Positions 42,932 to 51,342 of a stretch of DNA of 64,000 bases are shown piece after piece; position 1 is the first letter of the stretch; every line of letters begins with the position of its first letter. A program made the position numbers and the translations under genes. The notes under the pieces were generated by a model, which saw only the letters and a program-made list of their open reading frames with translations, had not been told where the DNA came from and did not search any database. The DNA lies in assembly GCF_022669015.1 (NCBI RefSeq), contig NZ_JAKKSL010000005.1:62001-126000 (forward strand), given 5' to 3'. This DNA is from Colwellia maritima (GTDB lineage Bacteria; Pseudomonadota; Gammaproteobacteria; Enterobacterales; Alteromonadaceae).

Positions 42932-44192
42932 TCAAACGGATATCTGCCTGTTCTTTATGCCCAAGCCAAAGCCTTCAACGGCACAAAGCCTTGAACAATA
43001 TTCGCCAACGATAACAGAGGCTTCTTCCGTTGCACTTTGGAACGTGCACGTTTTAATGAATTTACCTACCCATAATCCGCCAGTATAACGCGCCGCTTTA
43101 CGAGTTGGAAGCGTATGGTTAGTACCAATACATTTATCACCATAAGACACATTGGTTTCAGGCCCTAAAAACAAAGCGCCAAAGTTACGCATGTTTTCTT
43201 TAAAATACGGCACATTTTGAGTCATTATTTGCACATGTTCAAACGCTAGGTCATTGGCAACTTCAACCATTTCTTCATAAGTATCGCAAACAATCACTTC
43301 GCCATATTCACGCCATGCTGCACCTGCAACTTCTGCGGTTGGTAAAATAGTTAGGCGGCGTTCAACTTCTTTAATCGTATCGTTTGCTAGTTTTTCACTG
43401 TTTGTTAATAAAATCGCAGGAGACGTTGGACCATGCTCTGCTTGACCAAGTAAATCAGCAGCACATAACTCACCATCAACACTTTCATCCGCAATAACCA
43501 GTGTTTCAGTTGGGCCGACAAATAAATCAATACCAACACGACCAAATAACTGACGTTTAGCCTCGGCAACAAACGCATTACCCGGGCCAACAATCATATC
43601 AACCGGAGCAATTGTTTCTGTACCAATCGCCATGGCAGCAATAGCTTGAACACCACCAAAACAATAAATTTCATCAGCACCGACTAAATCCATAGCCACA
43701 ACAATAGCGGGCGAAGGCGTACCATTAAACGGCGGAGCCGCAGCAATAACACGTTTAACACCAAGCAACTTTAGCCGTAACAACACTCATGTGAGCAGAA
43801 GCAACTAAAGGGTACTTACCCCCAGGTACATAACAACCAACACTTTCCATAGGAATATGTTTATGGCCTAACGTAACACCAGGAATCGTTTCTACTTCAA
43901 CATCTTTCATTGAATCGCGTTGAATTTGTGCAAAGTTTCGTACTTGAGTTTGCGCCCATTTAATATCTTCAATAACACTGTCTTCAACTTGCTCATAACA
44001 TTTGGCAATATCATCCTTACTCAACCTAAATGACTCCGGATTCCATTTGTCGAATTTCTCAGAATATTTTGCTACTGCACTATCACCATTACTCTCAATA
44101 TCTTCAAGAATAGTTTCTACTGTACTTTTAACTTGCTGTAAAAATTCCTTTTTTTCGCCTTCTTGTTTGCCTTTTTTTAAGTAGTTTATCAT
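42932..44192 (-). CDS. Histidinol dehydrogenase family protein, catabolic type, frameshifted
   Basis: About 420 residues of the HisD fold. Motifs are [69 protein letters not shown] with the catalytic Glu-His, and [17 protein letters not shown]. The frame breaks near base 43765 (after VTAKVA). No other histidine genes lie nearby, so a catabolic NAD-dependent alcohol oxidation is more likely. HpsN, the sulfopropanediol 3-dehydrogenase, is a known example of such a HisD relative. Which alcohol is used here is unknown. Confidence 0.82.
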
Positions 44193-44273
44193 TATTTTAT
44201 CTCCGGTTTGTTTGGTTTTAACAAAGTTTTATTTTTAACATTTACTTGAATATGACTAAATCTTACGTAATAA

Positions 44274-44287
44274 TGACTTCGAATGCA
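44274..44287. promoter_or_regulatory. LacI-type operator variant, HisD/SDR
   Basis: TGACTTCGAATGCA keeps 12 of 14 consensus positions, with two bases swapped. It lies in the 117-bp divergent region between the HisD-like gene (minus) and the SDR gene (plus), 23 bases from the SDR start. Confidence 0.55.
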
Positions 44288-44309
44288 AACATTAAGTTAG
44301 AGATATTTT

Positions 44310-45053
44310 ATGACGGGTTTTAATCACGAATTGTTTATTAATAAAACAATACTCATTGCAGGTGCAGGTAAAGGAATTGGCTTAGCATGTGCGCAAATGG
44401 CGGCGGCTCATGGTGCAAATGTCATTGCAGTGGCCAGAACACAGGCAGATCTTGATGAACTAGCAAAGCAATACCCTAACAATATAACGCCTTGGGTAAT
44501 GGACGTAACCAGTGAATCGTTTTTTGAAAGCGTAAAAGCACTTCCGGTTTTACACGGCTTAGTAAACAACGCCGGCATCAATAGGGTGGGACCAATGGAA
44601 GAACAACCTAACGAAAACATCGATGCGGTTATCGATTTAAATATTCGTACCCTCTATAAAATATCGCAAGCAGCAATTACACCAATGAAGCGGGCAGAGA
44701 GTGCATCAATCGTAAATATGTCTTCCCAAATGGGGTTTGTTGGCTCGCCAAATCGCACCTTATATTGCATGAGCAAACACGCAGTTGAAGGGGTTACCAA
44801 AGCGATGGCCGTTGAATTGGCAGAGCATAATATTCGTGTGAATACCGTTGCACCAACCTTTGTGTTAACACCAATGACAAAACCCATGTTTGAAGACGAA
44901 TCGTTCAAGCAGTTTGTATACGGCATGATCCCCCTTGGCCGTTTAGGAAAAGTTGAAGATGTAGCAAACAGCTGTACGTTTTTACTCAGTGATTTAGCGT
45001 CAATGATCACAGGCACAAGCATTAAAGTTGATGGCGGATGGACCGCTCGTTAG
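44310..45053 (+). CDS. SDR family oxidoreductase
   Basis: An intact 247-residue NAD(P)-dependent dehydrogenase. The cofactor motif AGAGKGIG is near residue 17, NNAGI near residue 88, and the catalytic Tyr-Lys pair in YCMSKHAVEG near residue 152. Its C-terminus SMITGTSIKVDGGWTAR is typical. It may oxidise or reduce a hydroxyl of a sugar acid or similar compound. With the FAH hydrolase and aldolase it would fit a non-phosphorylating keto-deoxy acid route (inference). Confidence 0.88.
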   Translation: MTGFNHELFINKTILIAGAGKGIGLACAQMAAAHGANVIAVARTQADLDELAKQYPNNITPWVMDVTSESFFESVKALPVLHGLVNNAGINRVGPMEEQPNENIDAVIDLNIRTLYKISQAAITPMKRAESASIVNMSSQMGFVGSPNRTLYCMSKHAVEGVTKAMAVELAEHNIRVNTVAPTFVLTPMTKPMFEDESFKQFVYGMIPLGRLGKVEDVANSCTFLLSDLASMITGTSIKVDGGWTAR

Positions 45054-45097
45054 CCATGGCAACGAGCGAACATCATTAAGTATTACACCGACTATTA

Positions 45098-45149
45098 CCT
45101 CGGCAAACAGCCTCGGTAAACAGCTCAGGCAAACAGCCTCGGCAAACAA
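45098..45149. repeat. 13-bp tandem repeat, four copies
   Basis: Four near-identical units of CCTCGGCAAACAG (third unit CTCAGGCAAACAG) lie between the SDR and bicupin genes and end just before the bicupin ribosome site. They lengthen the leader of the bicupin gene. Confidence 0.9.
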
Positions 45150-45162
45150 CAGGAAAATTAAA

Positions 45163-46160
45163 ATGACACTTAAAAAACGATTAATCAGATATACAGACCT
45201 AAAACCATGTACCAATGCGTTTATTGATACACGTAGCCCAGGTAGTGATAAAAAAGAAAACTTCACTTTAATAGGCCCAGGTGTTGCTGAAAACCCAGAC
45301 CAACACGTACATATTTCAATACCGCATGGCTTTAATATTGGTGGCGCACGACAACCCAGTGGTTGTTTAAACTCACAACATAGCCACCTTACAGAAGAGG
45401 TTTTTGTTATCCACAAAGGCACATGGGCCTTTTTAAGTGGTGTGAACGCGGATGACGGTAAAATTATATTAAATGAAGGAGACATTATCTCTATCCCCAT
45501 GGATATCTTTCGTGGTTTTGAATGTATCGGAGATGATATTGGTTATTTGTATGCCGTACTGGGTAGTGACAACCCAGGCAGAGTTTTATGGGCACCTAAA
45601 GTGTTTGATCTTGCGAAAGAATATGGCTTAGTTTTATTAGAAGATGGCAGCCTAGTTGATACAACCCTAGGTGAAAAAATTCCAGAAGGTAAAAAACCAA
45701 TGGCCGTAACCTCTGCCGAACAAATCGCAGAGCATCGCGTGGTAAATAGTGAAGAGATGAAATCTATTGTACAACGAACAGCAACGTTCAAATGGGCAAA
45801 AAATAAAGGTTTGGCACAGTTTAACGGCGTAGAAGAGGTTGCTTTAGTTGGGCGGCATGTCCTAACGAAGATTTACCCGCAGGAAAACTAGACAGATTAC
45901 ATGGTTTTGTTGTTCGCGGACTGAAGTTAGCACCGGGCGCAAAAGTGAATGCCCATATTCGCTATGAAGAAGAAGTTGTTTTTGTGCATCAAGGTGAAGT
46001 AACCATGAACGTAGACGGTGAAAACCTCACGTTAGGTAAGGGCGATACTTTCACTACACCCATTGAAGCAACCCGCAGCTTTGAAAACCAGGGTGATAGT
46101 GAAACTATTCTGTATATCACGCGCCGTAACGATCAGCCGAAAGCGGCAAAGTTTCTATAA
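45163..46160 (+). CDS. Bicupin domain protein, frameshifted
   Basis: About 332 residues with two cupin barrels. The first has HSHLTEEVFVIHKGTWAFLS with metal-binding His/Glu; the second has RYEEEVVFVHQGEVTMNVDG. The frame breaks near base 45865, and bridging reads NEDLPAGKLDRLHGFVVRGL. The ATG at 45163 follows AGGAAA. Bicupins include ring-cleaving and diketone dioxygenases and sugar isomerases, and the sequence does not decide between them. The stop codon lies inside the first unit of a tandem repeat. Confidence 0.75.
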
Positions 46161-46240
46161 ACAATAAGTTATAAACAATAAGTTATAAACAATAATTTAT
46201 ATACAAGAACTTATAAACAAGAACTTGTAAACAAGAACCT
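46157..46240. repeat. 14-bp tandem repeat, six copies
   Basis: Six units of ATAAACAATAAGTT with gradual drift to GTAAACAAGAACCT keep an exact 14-base period. The array begins at the stop codon of the bicupin gene. There are no spacers, so it is not a CRISPR array. Confidence 0.9.
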
Positions 46241-46288
46241 GTGAACAGATAGACAAAAGTAATCACTGATTAATGGCTAAGTTATACC

Positions 46289-46315
46289 CGTTTCATTAAT
46301 TAGTGATCTATTTTA
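46289..46315 (+). repeat. Dispersed short repeat, copy 1
   Basis: cgtttcattaattagtgatc and the following ATTTTA recur at 56827-56855 in the same orientation and, inverted, at 47219-47241. Copies 1 and 2 flank the DUF2982 gene as inverted repeats. Confidence 0.65.
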
Positions 46316-46333
46316 TATTTATACGTTGAAGAA

Positions 46334-47011
46334 CTATCCCGCGTAATTTTCACTGTACCGCTTACATTGTTTCAACAATTGGCAAAAGTCTCCTAACTCA
46401 CGATCCGTGCTCGATTCAGGAAGATAAAGATGATAACCAATGGCGCGTTGTAATATTTGGCAATGATGTAAAAAAGCGGCTATCGGTCCTTTTATTACGT
46501 TGCCTGAGCTTAATACAAAAGGATCAAAATTCAGCTGAGTGTCTTCCAGTGTTAGTAGCTGATGTTTAAGTGCAAAGCTTAACAAAGGGCGCTGTTCATG
46601 AATTAATCTGTTGGCTAACCTCGGAGAAATCTGTTCAACCAATTCCTCTATATTTTTTAGTCGAATACCTATATAGGTTAATTCAACAGTAGCTAAACCA
46701 ACTACCTCTCTGATCGTATTAATATTGTGTATCTGTTGCCAACTTAACGTCCATTTTCCATGGCGATGATTGTATCGTAAATAGTGCGGTGTAATCTCAA
46801 AACTGAGCTCAGGCTCAGAGTGCTTTAATACCCCAGTAAACAAAACAACAATACTAAGTAAATAACAAAAAACCAATACTAAATGATGAGTTCGCCAATA
46901 ATACTGACTAACAACCATTAAAGAAAAAATCATCGCTACAGCAAGTAATATTAAAAAAACTGCATGATGATTGGCTTTGGCTTTAATATTTATAACAGGT
47001 ATAGAGGTCAT
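46334..47011 (-). CDS. DUF2982 family membrane protein
   Basis: An intact 225-residue protein with two N-terminal membrane helices (about residues 16-36 and 44-62) followed by a PH-like cytoplasmic region (LSFEITPHYLRYNHRHGKWT). It fits DUF2982, found in Shewanella, Colwellia and relatives. Function is unknown. Inverted copies of a short dispersed repeat lie on both sides of the gene. Confidence 0.78.
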   Translation of the reverse strand: MTSIPVINIKAKANHHAVFLILLAVAMIFSLMVVSQYYWRTHHLVLVFCYLLSIVVLFTGVLKHSEPELSFEITPHYLRYNHRHGKWTLSWQQIHNINTIREVVGLATVELTYIGIRLKNIEELVEQISPRLANRLIHEQRPLLSFALKHQLLTLEDTQLNFDPFVLSSGNVIKGPIAAFLHHCQILQRAIGYHLYLPESSTDRELGDFCQLLKQCKRYSENYAG

Positions 47012-47218
47012 ATAAAACCCGTTAAACTCACTAATTTTTCACACATCATACCAAAAATAATACCAAAACGAATTCATAAAAATAAAAAAAATGTACTATC
47101 ATCAATCACAGAAATAACGACTAACGAAATAAAATCTGCTCGCTTTTTACGCAACTTATTCTGTTATGCTAATATAATACTAATCTCACTAACAATGTGA
47201 TCATTTCTACATATAAAC

Positions 47219-47241
47219 TAGATCATTAATTAATGAAACTG
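47219..47241 (-). repeat. Dispersed short repeat, copy 2 (inverted)
   Basis: TAGATCATTAATTAATGAAA plus CTG is the reverse complement of the repeat at 46289, with few differences. Confidence 0.65.
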
Positions 47242-47282
47242 ATGAATTGCAAAACACCACCTTCTCGATGGAAATTACGTTA

Positions 47283-47624
47283 ATGCTTGAAATTACTCAA
47301 TCACAAATTGACCAATTTAATTTAATAATGTTTAATCAATTTGTTGAAAAAACCAAGTTACATTTACATGAACTTTTTCCAGAAAAAATGGCGTTATTGG
47401 ATGAAGACATTATTCATGAAAAAATAATGTCTGGTAAAGCTAAAGCCAAAATATATAGCATTACCTCCGAACGAGACGTAGTATTATTTATTGCTTTATC
47501 AATTGTGCTTGGCGATAATTTTGACGAAGCACAAGAAAATCAATGGATACAAGCTATATTGGTAAATTCTACACTAATGCAACAGGAAAAAATGGATCTG
47601 ATTTACGCAAGACTCGACGCGTAA
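47283..47624 (+). CDS. Small helical protein of secreted-effector type loci
   Basis: An intact protein of about 113 residues (start MLEITQSQIDQFNLIMFNQF; an upstream in-frame start at 47247 is possible). The pattern F-V-E-K-x-K-x-H-L-x-E-L-F-P then ITSERDVVLFIALSIVLGDN resembles small proteins that sit in type VI secretion effector operons next to VgrG or effector genes. That link is from memory of the family and from context. It lies 18 bases before the next gene and is probably co-transcribed. Confidence 0.55.
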   Translation: MLEITQSQIDQFNLIMFNQFVEKTKLHLHELFPEKMALLDEDIIHEKIMSGKAKAKIYSITSERDVVLFIALSIVLGDNFDEAQENQWIQAILVNSTLMQQEKMDLIYARLDA

Positions 47625-47642
47625 ATAGCTAGGGAATGTAAA

Positions 47643-48797
47643 ATGGGGTTATTATCTGACATATTAGCAAAAACCAAAAAGGCTTTTAGTAGTAAAAAAG
47701 TTGCGCAAAGCACAGAAGAGTGCCCGCTGAAAAAAACGGGTGTATTAGTCACAGTTGTTAAACAAGAAAACAACCAAACCATAGCCGATGCAACGGTTGA
47801 TATCAGTGGTAAAAGCCCTTTTACCAAAAAAAGTGATCCTGACGGCGTTGCACTATTCAAACCGGTAGAGCCTGACGATTACAAAATAGACATAACCCTA
47901 CCCGCAGCAATTAAAGATGATTATGATATTGTAGAAACACAATCACAGTCAGTACCGTTAGGCAGTTGTCCGATACATATTGTATTTGTTAAAAAACGAG
48001 CAAAACTCAAAGTTAAAGTATTTGAACAAACCGACACTACTCAATTTATTGGAAATGCAACGGTATCAATAGAAGGTACCGAAACATACCCCTCACAACA
48101 AACCGCAGAAACAGACGGCATAGCGGATTTTGGTAAAGTGAAGGCTGATACATACAAAATAACCGTCACGCTTTCCAGTGAAGACGCCAAAATTTACAGC
48201 GAGCCCAAAGCACAAACCATTACCTTACAACCTGCTGACGAAATAACCCAAGACATAGAAATCAAGAAAAAACGAGTTGCATTAAAACTCGTATTAACCA
48301 GTTGGGACTTTGCCACAGGTACAGATATACCAAAAGCCGGGCTTACTTGGGAAATGAAACAACCCGTAGCAAAAAGTGGTATTACCCAAGCTGATGGCAT
48401 TATTGATGTTGAAGTACCCGACGGCACTACCGCCGCCGATTTAGAAGTAGAATGGCGATCAGTTACACCTAAAGTTACCCAAGCCGTATCGTCACCTGTT
48501 GTTGTAGACGATTACCCGCAAAAAGTGCAACACGCACAATGGGAAGATGAATACACAGACAAAGTGATTCCAGACAGCGCTGACGATATTGCTAACTGGT
48601 CATTTACCGTTGTTCCACATGCCAGTATCGACAATGACGGTGGCGCAATAAAACGCTTACACAACCTAGGTTTTGACAGTAACGCAATAAGTACCGCCGT
48701 GCGCGCTTATCAATACTCATACCTTAAAAACGCAACAGGATCTGGCGTAATTGCAGACATAAAGCCAGACATTATTAAACGACATGACAACCCGTAA
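47643..48797 (+). CDS. Protein with repeated Ig-like (CnaB/SpaA-type) domains
   Basis: An intact 384-residue protein without signal peptide. Two related domains (about residues 35-110 and 118-200) share the pattern T-x-x-D-G-x-A-x-F-x-x-V-x-x-D-x-Y-K-I: DPDGVALFKPVEPDDYKIDI and ETDGIADFGKVKADTYKITV. A third similar region follows to about residue 285. The C-terminus (GAIKRLHNLGFDSNAISTAV) resembles peptidoglycan-binding helices. Absence of a signal with Ig-like repeats would fit cargo of a one-step secretion system. The metzincin gene starts 9 bases downstream. Confidence 0.6.
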   Translation: MGLLSDILAKTKKAFSSKKVAQSTEECPLKKTGVLVTVVKQENNQTIADATVDISGKSPFTKKSDPDGVALFKPVEPDDYKIDITLPAAIKDDYDIVETQSQSVPLGSCPIHIVFVKKRAKLKVKVFEQTDTTQFIGNATVSIEGTETYPSQQTAETDGIADFGKVKADTYKITVTLSSEDAKIYSEPKAQTITLQPADEITQDIEIKKKRVALKLVLTSWDFATGTDIPKAGLTWEMKQPVAKSGITQADGIIDVEVPDGTTAADLEVEWRSVTPKVTQAVSSPVVVDDYPQKVQHAQWEDEYTDKVIPDSADDIANWSFTVVPHASIDNDGGAIKRLHNLGFDSNAISTAVRAYQYSYLKNATGSGVIADIKPDIIKRHDNP

Positions 48798-48806
48798 GGC
48801 CAATCA

Positions 48807-51293
48807 ATGAAAATAGACTCAACTATTGCTATCACTGATGACGGCAAAACTAACCATAACAAATTACGATTGCCTGAATGGGAACTTACTGATTTATATT
48901 TAAAAACAGCAAGTAAACGCAGTAAGTGTTATCGGCCTGTTGATGCACCAATATCAAATACAGCAGCATTAGGCATTGACGAACTCAACTTCGCGCCCGA
49001 AAAAGAAGACATAGAAATACACTACGACATTAACGACCCTACGGCGCAAATTAAGAGCGGAAAACTTGAGCTTTTCTGTCGTTTTAACAAAAAACCGTTA
49101 TGGTCGATAGATCTAGAAAAATTAGGTGAAGAGTGGTTAAAACATGGTAAACATACCGTAAAGTGGGACGGTAGAATCATCAATAGCAACACCCCCATAA
49201 CAGGTAAAATAACAGATCACAACATTGAGCATAGCATCACCGGCCAAACTCCCGATCTTAACTATGACAAAGCAGCCTTTCCCGATGGTTTTATCACGTT
49301 AGAGCATACACCTTATAAATTACGATTAACCTTAACACCAAAAAACGCTAAAATAATCGGTAACCCTACTAGCAGTTGGACCTATTTTCATATTTTAATT
49401 AAAAAAATGGAAATTAAACTCGCAGAAGAAGCGATGATTCCTGCGGCAACGGTTGATGACAAAAGACACAAAATGGATAAAGCCCTCAGAACGGTAATAG
49501 AGACAGACGGCGGTGTACCCGCAACAGGGCAAACACGAAAAATTAACCTCATTAGCAACTTGTATAAAACCTCAAGTGCAGAAATGAATGATAATTCAGC
49601 GTTCAACCTCTACAAAACGCTTTGGGATGAAGGCGCACAAATTCCATTAATACTCGATGTTTACATTGCCGACTCAACAGGAGCCGAAGTTAAACTAGTT
49701 GACTCAACCAAAGGGGCTGTTGTCCTAGGTAACACTAAATTTTTATGGGATTGGGAAGACCCCACCGAAGATGTCGCAGGGCAACAAAATGCAACCTCAC
49801 CGTACGAAGCAAAACCAAAGGCATTTATAGAATCAGCAATAGACTATTACAAAGCGGGAACCGACACCACACGCGCCGCCGATGATCATACCTACCCCAA
49901 AGGCGATAACTGTCATGCAGACCGAGGAGGCAAGCGTGGGCCCGGCGCTAAATCTATCGCACCTGATCAAACCGGTTATGACCCAAAAGACACGCTTGAC
50001 GTGGGTAAATTTCCATTTAAAGTTGAAGCTTGCAAAAACCGAAAATGGGCAGCTTTTAGTTACGGGTGGAGTAAAGGCAAACTAAAAGGTCAAACCGGCA
50101 TTTTATTTCGTCCTAGCCGTATGGCCGGCGACAACTATAACTTAACGGTTTATTTAGCAAACGACGTATCCGCCAAAGACACCTGGGTATTAGATGATAA
50201 AACCGAGCCTTTACCGGCGTCACCAAAAATTAAAGTAAGCACAGGCACATGGCAAGTTTGGCGAGAAATGCACCTATCGCGATATGTCCGTAAAAAGAAC
50301 TCAATAGCAGCCTATTTACCCACTAATATTGGTGCTGTGCAAAGTATTTACGACGACGCTTACATCAGCGTAGTAGATAAAATTGACCCGACTAAAAACA
50401 ATTATGTTATTAATGACCACCGCAAAGCCGATGGTAACGCGGTTGACTATAACGCCTTAGCGGTTGCTAAAATCAATGCGGCAAATAACCCACATTTTGT
50501 TAACGACAGATGCATGGACAGATCTGCTGATCATGGTGCAGAAGATTCAGGTTTAAAAACGTATGCATACGACAAATTTGTGCAGAAACTACATTTATTT
50601 TTGCATCCCGGCATACCGGCCGCTGCAAACGACATATCGTCGATGGCGGCAGCAAATGGCATGTCAGTGACAGGTTTATCAGAAGCCATCGGTTCCGCTA
50701 ATTTTGGCCCACCGCCACATGCAGGGGCAATAGCAAGGTTAGTGGTAACAAAAAACTTTTTAGTTAATAACGACTTTGAACGCAACACAAAATACAGCCG
50801 TTGGTTAGACCGACAATGTTTTGGTGTATTAAGAGCCATGGTAGGTGATGGCGCTAACTTAGGTCTTATTTCTGGCGCTAAAACGGGTGAAACCCCTGGT
50901 GCCGACGATGGTGTAACTGTAGTACACTTCAACTATTCTAATACCTACTTAAGAGACTTAGTTGCCGCGGGTGTTGGCGTGGGAATGATTAACGGCGCAG
51001 CAATTGGCACCGATTCGCATCGTAAAGCCTGTGTATTCATTTTTACCAACGCCATGCTAGACACTTTCTGTCACGAAATTGGTCATCACATGTTTTTACC
51101 ACATGCCCGATACTCAACCAGTGCGTCTGTACCTGGCGGCGCACAACCTAACAGACATGACGACACCGACGCTAACTGCTTAATGAGTTATAACCGGCCA
51201 CGCCATGCATTTTGCGGACTATGCCAACTAAGACTACGAGGATGGGACGCCACAGCATTAAACAAAATCAGTGCAAGTAACAAAAAAACGTAA
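48807..51293 (+). CDS. Large protein with C-terminal metzincin-type protease motif
   Basis: An intact 828-residue protein, no signal peptide. Near residues 756-766 it has HEIGHHMFLPH, which fits HExxHxxxxxH zinc proteases, and a Met-turn-like CLMSY follows at about residue 791. The N-terminal region (KPLWSIDLEKLGEEWLKHGK, then FPDGFITLEHTPYKLRLTL) resembles domains of type VI effector proteins. Cys-rich patches occur near the protease end. It forms an operon with the genes at 47283, 47643 and 51343. The protease reading is from motifs; delivery by a secretion system is inference. Confidence 0.65.
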   Translation: MKIDSTIAITDDGKTNHNKLRLPEWELTDLYLKTASKRSKCYRPVDAPISNTAALGIDELNFAPEKEDIEIHYDINDPTAQIKSGKLELFCRFNKKPLWSIDLEKLGEEWLKHGKHTVKWDGRIINSNTPITGKITDHNIEHSITGQTPDLNYDKAAFPDGFITLEHTPYKLRLTLTPKNAKIIGNPTSSWTYFHILIKKMEIKLAEEAMIPAATVDDKRHKMDKALRTVIETDGGVPATGQTRKINLISNLYKTSSAEMNDNSAFNLYKTLWDEGAQIPLILDVYIADSTGAEVKLVDSTKGAVVLGNTKFLWDWEDPTEDVAGQQNATSPYEAKPKAFIESAIDYYKAGTDTTRAADDHTYPKGDNCHADRGGKRGPGAKSIAPDQTGYDPKDTLDVGKFPFKVEACKNRKWAAFSYGWSKGKLKGQTGILFRPSRMAGDNYNLTVYLANDVSAKDTWVLDDKTEPLPASPKIKVSTGTWQVWREMHLSRYVRKKNSIAAYLPTNIGAVQSIYDDAYISVVDKIDPTKNNYVINDHRKADGNAVDYNALAVAKINAANNPHFVNDRCMDRSADHGAEDSGLKTYAYDKFVQKLHLFLHPGIPAAANDISSMAAANGMSVTGLSEAIGSANFGPPPHAGAIARLVVTKNFLVNNDFERNTKYSRWLDRQCFGVLRAMVGDGANLGLISGAKTGETPGADDGVTVVHFNYSNTYLRDLVAAGVGVGMINGAAIGTDSHRKACVFIFTNAMLDTFCHEIGHHMFLPHARYSTSASVPGGAQPNRHDDTDANCLMSYNRPRHAFCGLCQLRLRGWDATALNKISASNKKT

Positions 51294-51342
51294 CAAACAT
51301 AACAACCTTAATCACAGTAAAAAACAGAACGAGTATCAGTTA

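Noticed and set aside
46157-46240. Periodic 14-bp array as a CRISPR
   Set aside because: Units are contiguous without spacers and no cas genes are visible.
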